Assembly (NCBI GenBank): GCA_051294375.1
Contig: JBJCIZ010000028.1
Coordinates: 1,770,542 to 1,834,541 of the forward strand
DNA length: 64,000 nucleotides
Source: Paraspadella gotoi
Lineage: Eukaryota; Chaetognatha
Direction: 5' to 3'
In this document: positions 41,224-53,006 of the stretch, piece after piece
How the letters are laid out: each line of letters starts with the position of its first letter
Numbering within the stretch: the stretch's first letter is position 1
Notes under the pieces: generated by a model
The model's database searches: none
The model's input: only the letters and a program-made list of their open reading frames with translations
What the model was told of the DNA's origin: nothing
Position numbers and translations under genes: made by a program

Positions 41224-44200
41224 ATGGCGAAGCCACGGTACGAGACAAAGAGCAGTGCCATCCATGTCCTGGGAGAAGTCACAATTACGGAGAGAGAAGA
41301 CTTTTTTCCAACCCCACCACACCGTAATTTTTTTCCCCTCAACTCTCAAGTAAGTTAAATTTTACAACTCTTTATTAGAATATATATAATATTAATCAAA
41401 ACATTATATTTTATAGATTTTAGGGCGGTATCTCTCAATCGTCAAAGGAGGGTTTGGAACTGCAAGCAAGAATGCGGCAAGTCTTACGATCGCCAAAGAA
41501 GTGAAAGCCCTCTGGGAAAAGGCCAACGTACCTTCCATTGCTGTCCGTAGTATATCATCAAAGGTTGATAAATTGGTTTCACGGTTTTTAAATTTACGCC
41601 GATATAAAAATAAAGAAGCTGTTTTGAGTCAAAAATGGTTCAAAATTGATTACGAAAATCTAGTCAAAGATATCAATGAGGTGTTTGATATTAAAGTAGG
41701 TGAAAATGCTATTAAAGAGTATGAAAAAACTACCGGGATTAAATATGGTGAGGAAGAACAGGCTTTCTACCAAGACCAGGTCTCCAAAACCTTCAACATG
41801 ATGATCGGTAGTGTGGACAAGCAGTGGCTCAGAAAACGCGAGGAAAAGGTACAAAGCGAACAAAGAATGGCGGAACGTCAACAGGCTTGGGAGGAAGAAA
41901 AGATGGCGTCCTCGTCCGCTTCATCATCTCAGGTTGAGGAGGTTCTTGGTCCCGAGGAAGCGTCACCTTCAGTTGAGTATGAAGTGGAGGAAAAAACCAA
42001 TGTTGAAAGAGTAATTCTGACACGTAATAAAAAAAGGCGTTTAGATGATTATGGCGAAATTCAGACAGAAAAGGCAAATGATCTGAATTTGCAAGTAAGA
42101 GAATGTTATAATTATGTTAGAAATGAGGTGTACGATTTTTTGGTACGATTTATGGCAGAAGCTTCTGCATCAAATCGTCAAGCGTTGCTGGCAGCCAAAT
42201 ATTTTGCCAAGCACATTCTCAGTGTTAATTGGTTGTTACCAGAAGAAGCGAGCGCAGAAAAGAGAAAGGCAAAAGAAGAGGGCAGAGTTTTATCTGACGA
42301 TTTTTTTCTTTACGTTTTGCCCTCAGATACATCCTTAAATAGAATGCGAGACCAGTATGCAAAGGCCACTGAAAAAAGTGTAGCTCATCTTCTTTTGGAT
42401 TTAGATGATGACGTCCCCATCACTCATCACGGCGACAGCACCACGCGAAGTATGACGGGAAAGATCTTCGCTGCGCCTTTGACTGTTGGGGATCGTCAAG
42501 TTGTTGCTCTTCCTATCCAAAAGTTAAGTAGTGAAAAGACGGATGATGTGGCTGATGTGTACCAGTTACAGTATAATAGGATGTCAATTTTAACTGGGGC
42601 ACCAACAGTAACTTTTTTTGAAAAACTAACAGCTTTTATGACCGATTCAGCTTCGGACATGAAATCCTTCATATCTGTATTAAAAAATAGATTTGATACT
42701 AATCATGAACCATTTCATATAAAATGTGTTTTGCACACGGTTCTTGGATATACGGACACTGAACTTAAAATCATTTCATCTTTAGAACAAAGTATTGGGC
42801 CCGATAAAATATTTGGTTCAGCTAAATGTCACGACAATTCCAATGTTTGTAAAAGTAGCATTGTTGCGATATTGAAATTAATTTCCCCACAGTACCAACA
42901 TAAACCTTACAATATGAAAGAAGAGTTTGATGCATTGCTTTCTGAAGAGGGTGGTACGAAAAAAAACGATGCTTTTTCTCTTAGAACGCATCGGTTCGGA
43001 GCAATGGAAAAGGCGGCGATAGTTGTTCTTTATCATTGGGATGACGTTTTAAAGCTTTGCGATAGAGTTGAAAATCGAAATAATCTTATTATTTTTATCA
43101 GGACGATCATGGAATGCTCTTTCGTGAAAATGGTCCTCCTTTCACTTGCGCTCATGGGTATTCACTTGATCGAGCCATTCACAGAATTGGTAAAAAATAC
43201 TGATCATGTCGAATTGCAGTCTTTGCTTCCTAGTCTTTATTCTGATCTAAAAAATTATAAAAATTTTGCATCCCGCGCATTAAATGTTACAGAAGCGGCG
43301 ATTTTAACCTTAAAAGCCTCATTTCAGCGTGTTTTAGAAAAACAGGTTTATCCTCAACGTTGGTTTAAGTCTTTGCAGGTCGAGATCGATGATTTGGATG
43401 ATGAGGGCATGGAGACGCTTCAAAATATCCTAGGACTGATGAGTCACCATTGCGCGAAAACATTGCAACGACAAAGGGGAGAAGCTTATGGATTTTCTGA
43501 CCAAAAAGGACCATCTCCAGGTAATTTTAAAAGTATTTTTTATGAAATGAATTGTATACATTGTTTTAATTCTTTCTTTTCGTCAGTAGTTAACATTAAA
43601 TGAGAAAATTCTGTTTTGTTTTCAAATATTTTATTATTATTATTATTATTAAAAAACAGACATGTTTTGGCGATAATGTTAGCCTTCATCATCCCAAAAT
43701 TTTATTTAATATTCTTACAGCTTTTTTGCCAAAAAGTAATGGTAAGAGAAAGAGAGTTTTCCAATACAATTTAGAAAAGGACAGAGAGAGATTGAGGAAA
43801 ATTTGCGCTGATGAAGGCTAACATTATAGCTGAAACATGTCCGTTTTTTATTATTAATAATAATACATTTTCGTTGTCTAAAAACAAAACAATTTTCTAA
43901 TTTATAAAATAAAATTAAATATTTTATAGGCATTCCAATTGTTTAAATTTTAGATGATGTTTCTCAAATTCCCGAGCAGCAACGTAAACAGCTTCCGGTC
44001 ACAAACATGGCGGCGGAGAACTTCTTCGGACAAGTGGACAACTACCTCTCCCGACTTCGCACAACCAGTGTTAAGTGTGTCTCAGATCGTTTGGTAATAC
44101 GTAGCTGTGGGGAAAGAATATATGGAACAACTGCAGCAAGGGAAGTTATTAGTTATAGCACTGAGTTGGATTGTTTGCAAAAAGAGTTTGACAAAGCACA

Positions 44201-45077
44201 AAAAATTAAAAAGAGTAATGCAGTTATAGGGATGAAAGGTAAAGCTCAGATTTATCAAAAAAAAAGACTGAGTTTACTTGATTCGTGTAAAAGCCACGGT
44301 GGTCCATTTTCAAGTCCTCAGGATGTGAATAGTTTTCTTGACAGTTGCAGGCGAAACGGCATCGGAGAAGCAGAGATGAAAAAGGCGCTGAAATCTGAAG
44401 TTTGTTTCGCACGGGAGACGCTTACAAAGAAACCAAAAACCGATGACGTTTTTAGAATTCGTGATCGGACAACAAACAAAGACTTAACATCTCAGCAATA
44501 TGCTTCTAATTTAATTGCACTGTTTTCTAATGTTTTAGCTATTGCAGATGTTCCAACGGATGCCGTGAAGAACGCTATACAACGTGCAACCAATGCCGCT
44601 GGGATTGAATTTCTTTCAGGAGAAATAGTAACCGCTGCAGGCCCATTTGAGGAAAGCAGTGATGGCGGCCCTTCAGTGGCTGCCCAAGTTGGGAAAATGG
44701 TTGAGGGAGGCCCAACTGAGGCTCCTCAAAAAATAGTAACAACTGATTTAATGTACAGTCCAAATTCTAAAATAAATTATTTTACTTCACAAGAAGTTGC
44801 TGTAGCGACGAAAATTGAAGGGAAAAAAAATTGGTGTTTAGCTATGATTGATTCTTTTATTTCTCCTGATATCGTTCTTGCCAGTTTTTATTCTCCGATC
44901 GGGGATCAACGTGTGGCCTTCTTTCATCCGGAAGAAGATGATCAACGCGAGCTGGAAACTAGTTCTTTTCTTCCAATTCAACCAATCGTCACGACGAGTG
45001 AGGTTGACTCGCAATTAGTATTTGTTGTTAATAACCACGAAGAAATTGATATTGTTCGTCATAGCGTAAAAGAGTAG
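41224..45077 (+). CDS. hAT-like transposase-derived protein, three exons
   Basis: Exons 41224-41349, 41417-43520 and 43954-45077 join in frame (phases 0 and 1) through GTAAGT...TATAG and GTAATT...TTTAG introns, giving 1117 residues. The start is ATG in exon 1, followed by PTPPHRNFFPLNSQ and ILGRYLSIVKGG. It carries hAT/RNase H-fold landmarks: Asp in HGDSTTR near residue 381, Asp in FMTDSASD near 451 and the C-x-x-H in IKCVLHTV near 478. Exon 3 opens with PVTNMAAENFFGQVDNYLSR, the place of the hAT dimerisation region. The layout equals a widespread family of uncharacterised invertebrate proteins, as I remember them. There are no stops or frameshifts, unlike most of the window. I found no terminal inverted repeats, so it may be a domesticated gene or a young element with unseen ends. 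AATAAA lies at 45265. Confidence 0.75.
41350..41416 (+). other. Intron 1 of the hAT-like gene
   Basis: 67 bp, GTAAGT to ATTTTATAG, AT-rich. Joining the exons keeps the frame (phase 0). Confidence 0.65.
43521..43953 (+). other. Intron 2 of the hAT-like gene
   Basis: 433 bp, CCAG/GTAATT to AAATTTTAG. Exon 2 leaves one base, and the joined frame reads directly into the exon 3 frame used at ATG 44007. The intron holds a MITE. Confidence 0.7.
43650..43851 (+). mobile_element. MITE inside intron 2
   Basis: About 42-bp terminal inverted repeats: AAAAAACAGACATGTTTTGG on the left and, reversed, AAAAAACGGACATGTTTCAG on the right. Both continue into ATAATGTTAGCCTTCATCA. It is flanked by (TTA)n on both sides. 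About 200 bp, no coding capacity. Confidence 0.75.
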
Positions 45078-45258
45078 GGGGCCCATAAGAGGCCCCCGCC
45101 TCATTGCATATCTTTGACTAGAATTTTAAGTTCAGTGTCTGTTTTGAAAAGCTTTGTCGGTCTGTCCTTAAAATGATTATTGCTAAGTACAATTTAGATT
45201 TTTTTAAATGATAATGTTAATAGATGTTTTTATCATTTTTTTTCTTTTAGCAGTTTAC

Positions 45259-45270
45259 ACGTTAAATAAA
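45259..45270 (+). terminator. Likely polyadenylation signal of the hAT-like gene
   Basis: AAATAAAATTGTG about 185 bp after the stop codon. Confidence 0.4.
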
Positions 45271-45299
45271 ATTGTGTTTTTTTAAAAATATTTATATCG

Positions 45300-45840
45300 C
45301 TAACTAAGGTTATTTTTTTGGGGGTGGAAGGAAAATACGTGCTTGCCACAGCATGCGATATCAATCCATTGGTCACAAACCCCCTCACTCACGTGGGGGA
45401 GGGGCTCCCGTCCGTCCAAATTGGCAGACGTGGCGGGGACTGAGTTGTTTTTTTTAGGGGGGGCGCAGCCTAGTTAGGGGCGTCGGCCCGTTTCCAGTTT
45501 TTATTCTTGTGATATAAATCCATTGGTCACGATTAGCTTCCGTCTAAATTAAAAGATGTGGCGCAAACTTTTTTTTTTAAGTTTTTTTTTTCCATCTGGT
45601 GATGGGGGTAGCCGGATAAATTGTAAAATTATTTTAGTTAGTTAAAAATTATTATGTTAAAAAAGTTAGTTAAAATTAGAAACGATGCTTTGATCTTTTT
45701 TTTCAAAGCTGACTTTCTTGGCTGGTTTTTTTTTATATAATATATATATATATTATAACCAGTCACTCGGCTGCCCTAAACCCGTAATGTTAGTTAGTAT
45801 AGATAATATAATTAGCTAGCATTAGTGGTCCAAACGCCAC
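45300..45840. other. No gene seen; short direct repeat
   Basis: GATATCAATCCATTGGTCAC at 45357 and GATATAAATCCATTGGTCAC at 45511 form a direct repeat 154 bp apart. The first is followed by a small hairpin (CCCCCTCACTCACGTGGGGG). Confidence 0.5.
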
Positions 45841-45844
45841 ACTA

Positions 45845-46246
45845 GTCGTGGTCGTGTGGCTAAGGCTGACTCTTCTTATTTGGAGAATGGGATGTCGAAT
45901 CCACTCCTGTCACCACATTAAGTAAGAAGACAGGGATTTCAGCATGAAACCAAAGTGGAATTTATTTGTAGAAAAACAGATATGAAGACGGTGTCAACTT
46001 TTGGACAGAATGAATCAAAGCAGAAACAGAGGCTATTTAAATGGGCTAAGTAGACGAAGCCAGATTCCTCTTCCGGAATCCTCCTCTTCCTCTTCTGGAA
46101 CCTTCTTTTCCTCTTCCGGAAACTATTGTTCCTTTTCTGGATTTGGCTTCCAAAATCCCGTTCGAAATCATTCCAGAATCTTCTTCCTCTTCCGGAATCC
46201 TCTTCCTTAATCTTTTCCTCTGTTTCCGGGTTTCATTCATCTGTGA
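45845..46246 (-). mobile_element. Second retrotransposon LTR with primer site, minus strand
   Basis: Reverse-complement match to 27926-28316: LTR at 45916-46246 (about 331 bp), primer site at 45893-45915 and the tRNA-like leader down to about 45845, where similarity stops. All five heat-shock-like sites (46071, 46093, 46114, 46171-46183, 46190), the TATA-like word and AATAAA are kept. No gag follows on the minus strand, so this is a 5'-end remnant, cut just before the gag start. Confidence 0.85.
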
Positions 46247-46584
46247 GTTATAAAAGCATAATAAAAATTCAAGCTAAATTAAACCTTTAAGAATTTGTTC
46301 TTCAGAACCACTCAACAAATTATAAAAAAGTGCCATTAATTATTGATAAAGTTTATGATAAATGGATAGCTTTTAAATTATCACTTAAAAATTAAAATAA
46401 AAAAAATTGCATCATTTCTCATGTATTTTTAAATAATAAAAGCTTCAGTGTATTTGCCGCCTTAATAATCAAAGTGGCTTACATTTGGAATTGATATAAT
46501 TGATCGCAGCTGCCTCGGTCTCCTTTTTCCTTTAATGTTTGCTCTACTTCTTTACTTAGAACTGACCAACGTTTCATATCAATT
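46247..46584. other. No gene seen
   Basis: AT-rich spacer between the LTR remnant and the TRIM copy. Confidence 0.5.
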
Positions 46585-47338
46585 TATGGTGGAATAAAAT
46601 CCACCAACCGTTCATCAGCGCCATTGGTGCCGGAGGCAAGTCATCGCCTCCCAACCAAAGGTCCGGGGTTCTAGCCCGGTGGCCGCCTAGCAGTTAATTA
46701 GGACGGGGCGCTTAACATGCCTGTAACACGGTGTTCAGCCTGATCCGAAGCTAAGGGACTGCTTATATTGAATGGTTCTAAGAGACAGTAACCGTTCAAT
46801 GTAAGCAGTCCCTGAGCTTCGGATCAGGCTGTAACCATGTTACAGGCGGGTTAAGCACCCCATCCCTCTTAACTGTAGGCGCCACCGGGCTAGAACCCGG
46901 ACATTTGGGTTGGGGCTCTGCTATGGCGCTGATGAACGGTTGGTGGATTTTAGTCCACCATAGTTCTATCACTAACTCAAAATAATAATTACTGTCTCTT
47001 CATTGGTGAGCCTGACTTACAAACAACAGCAACACTTTCAGGCGACATGCCTCAAACCTGGCGATGCACTTTCCACCAACAACACATCAGGCGACATGCC
47101 TCAACTTGGTGACACACTTTCCACCAACAACAACTTCACTGAAGAGACGCAACAGACTTCTCCCTACGGGAGGGGGGATGTATGGTGGACTAAAATCCAC
47201 CAACCGTTCAATCAGCAGCCATTGGTGCCGAGAGGCAAGTCATTCGCCTCCCAACCCAAAGGTCCGGGTTCTAGCCCGGTGGTCGTCTTGCAGTTAAATT
47301 GGGACGGGGCGTCTACCCGCCTGTAACAGGTGTTATAG
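46585..47338 (+). mobile_element. TRIM element, copy with an inverted LTR insertion
   Basis: The 5' LTR head (46585-46783) is followed by a reversed LTR (about 46790-46962), making a palindrome with arms near 185 bp and a spacer of about 13 bp. Next come the LTR tail ending in TGTCTCTTCA at 47002 and the primer site TGGTGAGCC at 47004. An internal region has two imperfect copies of a CAGGCGACATGCCTCAA unit. The polypurine tract GGGAGGGGGGA at 47168 precedes a 3' LTR from 47181, truncated near 47338. It has no coding capacity. Confidence 0.8.
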
Positions 47339-47353
47339 TAGCCATCGCCGATG

Positions 47354-48247
47354 AAATTTAAATGCTAATGAATACAATGTTGAAATAATCTATCATGAGC
47401 ATAGATTATAGTATTAAAATATTTTTGTCAAAAAATTATTTTTTTGGAGGGTACTAGCCTAATTAAAATTATTATATTACTATATAAAGCAAAAAAATTT
47501 GTTTTGAAATCTTAAAATTTTTTTAATGGATTCTGATAGAGCATAAAAAGTTAAAACAAGAAATATAATTACAGCTTTTAAAAATCTTACGTTTCTTAGT
47601 AAAAATTTAAAAAACTGATAAAATCATCAAAAGATAATGAGATTTTTTATAGGTTTTTCTTATTTTTGACCTACTTATCATAAAAAACAGACAACTTTTT
47701 ATAGCTATCTGAATCTGTCTTAAAATTTAAAATTTAAAAAAAAATTTTTGACCTTTTCTATCTATAAATAAATATTTCAAAAATAATTACTAGCTTCGGT
47801 ATAGAGCCATATAAAAAAATTTTGTCCATTGAAAGTATCTTAAAAATGTATAAATTTTCGTTTGAGCTTTACTCACTCTAAATTTTGACTCACCCCATTG
47901 AGTCGGCTACCGGCACTTTTTTTCAAAGAAGCCCTTTGCTGCAGCCCTGAAGCAGCGGACTCAAATACACGCACAAAAATTGTATCTTTGCTACTTTCAT
48001 CGTCGTTTTATGCGTCACTCCTTTTGTCGTCGCTCTCACCGTTCAAACTGCTTCCTCCATCGTTCAAATTATCATCGTCGTTTTTGTCAATCCCTATCCT
48101 GACGGAAGCTTAATTCTTTCTCTCGCTGAGTCACCCAGCATGCCCAGAATTTTATTTGTTGCATAAAAGTAGCGTCGGAAAAATGACCCTAATCCCTTCC
48201 CTAATCCCAAACCCTAATCCCTAGCCCCTAACCCTAATCCCTAACCC
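47354..48247 (+). repeat. Family C repeat ending in telomere-like DNA, copy 2
   Basis: Collinear with 16450-17480, about 130 bp shorter because of many small deletions, and ending in CCCTAATCCCTAGCCCCTAA before the 25-N gap. It begins about 15 bp after the truncated TRIM. Confidence 0.7.
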
Positions 48248-48272
48248 NNNNNNNNNNNNNNNNNNNNNNNNN

Positions 48273-49000
48273 AGCGGAGACAAAAGACAGAATGGAAAGG
48301 ATCTCAACAATGAATCTAAGTACATCACGCGGTTTTGCGCCGCAAATATGTTCTGGCTATACGTCGCCTGGCGATAATGTATATTGGGCTGTTGGCTTAC
48401 TTGAACAACAATACATTTTTGTTATTATGATGACGCGATACTAAAAGAAGGTACATAATTTAATACTCTCACCCTAAAAAAATATTGGCTATCAGCATTT
48501 CCAAACATACTAACATAGGCAGATTCGTCATGTTACCCAAATCGACGTCTCGTCCTGACCTGAAGCCATCGGAAAAGGAGGAGAATAGGTACTGTAATTT
48601 TTATAACATTGAAATAATTAAGAATAAAGAAGGAAAATTATACTTGACGAGCTTCGAAACTCACGACGAGGGTTTCCTCTGACTTTTGCCGCTAAAGGAA
48701 ATCATCGCTTGCTCAATTCCGCGCATATCATGAGTTTCCCTGACCGGCTCCGGTGTGGCTCCTTCAGCGACGTCCGAACACCAATTTCAGGGAATCCAGG
48801 CGTAAAAGTAGGACAAAATGTTGCCAGGAAAAAAAACCATAACGATTGGAAACTGGAAGAAAAGGACGCCGAGGGGAAAGAGCCGGGCACTCGGATGCCG
48901 AAAGACGAGAGAACGGCCGTCGACACGAGGCGGCGTCGCTTCCGAGCCTCCCATTTTGAGAGAAGACTAAATTACAGACTTTTATAAATGTTGCGAACAT
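48273..49000. other. Possible decayed exons, not identified
   Basis: GC content is higher than in the flanks. Frames at 48485-48682 and 48709-48987 (plus) are charged and non-repetitive, for example NFYNIEIIKNKEGKLYLTSF. They are separated by a stop and a frame change and match no family I can name. A gap lies directly left. They could be exons of a host gene with indels, or chance frames. Confidence 0.25.
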
Positions 49001-51477
49001 CTTTTTCTTTGATTTTTTAATATTAGATTATTAACTTTCAATGTGATTAAAAAAATGTTGTAGGTCTTTTAAAGGAAAAAGATGTTCTGTTGGTGATTTT
49101 TTTTTTTAAATTTAAGCGATTGTCTGGGAATGGGGGAAAAATCGATTATGTCAAAGGACTTGAAGAATGAAAGGAAGGAGTTTAATTAATCGGACGAGTT
49201 CACGGTCAGGTAGGCGTTAAAGTGAGAATTAATAGAGGCGCCTTGCGACGAGAAAAAATCTAAAGATCTTATTAGATCATTAGAGATATATATTCTGACG
49301 AAGTAATTATTATATTAGAGCTGGGTTAATACATAAAAGTGACCGAAAATTTAAAAAAAAAGGAGCTAAGCTGGATGGCGAGTAGGCTTAATAAGCAGAA
49401 TAAGTAAAGAGTTAAAGACAAAGACCAGTCGGACATATCCTGGTAAATTACAATATACCTTAATGGGATATTGCGAGGAAAAAAAATTGACTGGTAACTG
49501 GCTTTGTTCACTTAATGTTATTGAATTATACGATTTTTGATCTCAGTGATTATTTCCTAACCTGGATCTGTGAATGCCCTGCATAATTGAATCTTTTGAT
49601 TCATACTTTTAGACAAACATTTCTTATTTTCTTATCCCTGGAGCATCGACGAGGAATAAAGTTGAAGTAATCTGACAAAACAAACACAAGTCTGCATATT
49701 AGTCATCAAAGACTAAAGGAAAAAAATAATTTTTCCCGTTAGTTTTACACTATTTTTTTCTAATATTAATATAGTTATAGCCTCTTTCTCACTTATATTA
49801 AATAAAACCAGAACCTTTCTCCGCGTTGGTTCTTTCATTATATTTGAAAATGGACTTTTACTATGTAAACACAGAGAGTGACGGAATTTAAGTTTAAATT
49901 TCTTTCCTGATGGTAAAAAGTGACTTGATTTTAAGGTTGGTTTCAAGCGGAAGCTGCAGAACAGCGTTATGAAATTGGGTACAACAAATATAAAAATTAT
50001 TTATTATTCATAAAAAAAGCTATCTTGTTCTCCTAAAACTAACCGCACAGGCTGAACTTTAATTTGTGAATAGTTTTAATATTGACACTGTTTATTGTTA
50101 CTGGTTAACTATAGTCGGTAGTGAGGCCGCCAAAGATGCATTTTAATTTTGTTTTTCTGATACGCCCCATGGGAGACCCAGACTGGGCAACATGTCTGAG
50201 AAAAGGTGTTTAATTGTTAAGCTCGTCGTTAAGTAATAGATGATAGATTGTTAATTTCGACTGTACTAGAAGCCAGCAAGCTTTGAAGTCATATGCTGAG
50301 CCTATTTGTTAGCCCGTCGTCAAGAATTAGCTGGAGTTTTAGCTGTGATACAACTGTGAATTTTCGATGGGCGATGATGGTACGAGATGCAAGGCAATTC
50401 GCTTTCTGACCTCAAACCCTCAATGATCATCCCTTTGGCCGTCCCAGCTGCTAATAATATTAGTAATTAGGACTGACACTGTTGGAGTGTGAGTGTTTTG
50501 ACTGTTGAGTTTAAAGCGTGAAGGAATGGAACAGACGTTGTACTAATGAACATCTTAATGTATAAAAAAAAGTTATTATAATTTTTGCAATTTACACAGT
50601 AGGATATAATTATATGAAATTGTACAACCAATATTAAAGTACACTAAGCCTATAAATTGTTAAATTTTCAAAAAGTTTTTTTTTATAAGATTTTTTTTTG
50701 CCGATTTTGTTTCGATCATAAAAAATTGATAAAAAGAAATTAAAACTCTTTTTTAACAGCATTCTTTTCATTAAGTTGGGTCAAATATCAGAAGAAACCT
50801 TATATTTTAAACTGAAAATTATTTTTTGGTCTATAAATAGTTTTTTAATTGTTTTTAAACCAACTTAATGAAAGAATTTTTAAAAAAATGAGTAAATTCT
50901 TTTCATCAACTTTTGACAGGGAATTTACAATCGCTGCCATCAAAATTAAGCAGAAAATTCCATTTTTTAAATTTAGGAATTTTTTAAGGATTAATACTAT
51001 AAATTAAATTTTAGCCGACGTGCCGAAAAATTTAAAAACATTAAAAAAATATTGAAAAAAAAAATATTTTTTTTTATATATTAATGTCACTGCTTGGTAC
51101 ATTGTTCATAAATCCATTAGGGAAAATTTCATATGTGACTTTCACTAAGGCTCTTACTGTTGTCCTACTACGAAAATCTTGCACTACAATGTTCTCTTTG
51201 GTCTTCAGTACTATCTTGTCAAAATATTTAAACATCTAATTCTGTATATCTTGAAAACCTTTTTTGATGAACCTTAAGTTGAAATTATGAAATTAATGAA
51301 ATTTAAATTATATTTTATAGTTTGGCAGAGGAGAACACCAAAATATTTAGTAATATACGTAATACAAAATTTAAAAAACCTCGCCTGCTGATTGTATAAA
51401 CTAAGGAATACTTTGGTAAATATGGCGCAAACCGGTCGCTTTACAATTATCAGTTTAACAACATATTTAACTTTGAG
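49001..51477. other. No gene seen
   Basis: 2.5 kb of AT-rich DNA without tandem repeats, terminal repeats or convincing frames. Confidence 0.5.
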
Positions 51478-52830
51478 TTATAAAAGAAACCTTAACAAAT
51501 ATCCAATTTTTCTTTTCAAACGCGGTACTCGGTGCAGGGGTTTTGCCGTTCGACGATGTTTGTGAACCAGTTGTATCGAGTCACCGGCGCCAATTTTGTC
51601 GCTGTCGTCGTCATCTGTCGAATCGAAGTGACTCCATGCTCCCCACCAAAACATACCGGAAGTGAAGGCGACGACGCTATGCCGATGACAAATCCAAAGG
51701 CCACGTCCTGTTCGTGATGTTTGTAGTTCCATGACGCGTGACCCGCAGACGGCGCACGGCGCAACCAAAATGAGAAAGACGAGAAAGAGGCGCCCGAGAT
51801 GAGGGGGCTTGAGAGGGCGCCCCAGGCGCCAGACGATAGAGGGTCACGAAGACGGCAGCTACACATTGCGAGGCTAGCGTGACCTTTCGAGGGAGTGCGA
51901 AAAACCACGGGGTTGAGAAAACGAGGGGCGCCGAAAAAAAAAGCAGTTGTAATTTCGTTAATTAATTTACAAATTTGTTATTTGAATCAATGCCTAATGT
52001 AAACTTTGAACTCCGTTACAAAACTATTTAAACTGATTTTGAATCATCGAAGTTACCCAGGTCGCGTCGGAATGACCGGAAGGACTATTAATTAATTTCT
52101 TTATCTTATCAATTAATGAATAATTTTTTTCCATTAAACCGTTAACAATAAAAAAGAAAATGGAGGTTGCGTCTTTTCAATTATTTACCAGAGGAAATGA
52201 TTTGTGAAGCTGTCGACTATTACAAATCGCCTCTGGGATCAAGATGAAGCGGATTCGTACAATTATATTTCAAGAATGTAGTTAGCAATGAAGTTTCTGT
52301 CGTCGCAGGTTCATATTGAGAAGAAAGATTACCGCGGCTGCAGCAGACGGCGTACTTAAAGTGCGGCGTAACCGTCCCACGACGCACTTGACGAGTCATT
52401 CCGTTAAAATGGATCGACATCGAGATGAGAGTTTAAAATGTCCCAAACAGTAAAAGAGATTGCATAGTTTTCGATGCGATGCTTTCGTAGCAAAAAAATT
52501 CCACTCCCGCGACGATGAGGTCAGGGACAACCATGCGGCAAAACCGACTGACGAGGAGCCACGTCGGGAATGTGGGAAGTAATGATAGGGATAAACGGAT
52601 CGTCTTGGGTCGTGCAAAAAAAACCGCGTTGCACTTGGGGGATGACGTTGGTTTTGGAAAAGAGCCACTTGTGTGCGGATGAGAAAGATGAGCGCCGATT
52701 GCACGAGTCAAAGCGGTCGGCCAACTGAGGAGCGAATCATGGACGGCAACATGACGGTTGGTAGAATGTTTGAAGTCGTTGGAATGGAGATATCGCCTAC
52801 GGGGAGATTGTCTCGGATTTCCAATGCACG
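51478..52830 (-). pseudogene. Lipid phosphate phosphatase (wunen/PAP2-like), broken frames
   Basis: PAP2-type lipid phosphate phosphatases are six-pass membrane enzymes that dephosphorylate extracellular lipids. Minus-strand landmarks appear in the family order. RGFFC is at 52614-52628. A PDLIVAGVEFFCYES membrane part and LLLFGTF follow. Motif 1 is KCVVGRLR at 52367-52390, whose next residues PHFKYAVC need one extra base. Motif 2 starts as HKSFP at the end of exon 52189-52830 and continues as GHASLAM at the start of the next exon at 51883. Motif 3, SRVM then NYKHHEQDV (51704-51730), is separated by one extra base. The intron 52188-51884 has GTAAAT and AAAG ends. At least five indels break the frame. 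Either an unprocessed pseudogene or a real gene with assembly errors; its identity is firm. Confidence 0.75.
51884..52188 (-). other. Intron of the phosphatase-like locus
   Basis: CTG/GTAAAT on the right and CTCGAAAG/GTCACG on the left (minus strand). Joining them places Gly-His of the second active-site motif directly after the Phe-Pro of exon 1, apart from one missing base. The junction is therefore the ancestral one. Confidence 0.6.
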
Positions 52831-52943
52831 CTTTTGAGATTAAAAAAAAACAAAAAAAAAAACCAAACTCGTTAACATGAGAATTGAGAATTTTTCTACT
52901 AATCCGTTTCTCTCTCATACTTACTCCTCTCCATAACCTCCGC

Positions 52944-53006
<63 letters not shown>

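Noticed and set aside
46900-46965. Hammerhead ribozyme start (CTGATGA) on the top strand after the TRIM LTR
   Set aside because: The conserved GAAA and the third stem are missing. The hairpin after CTGATGA is simply the LTR end.
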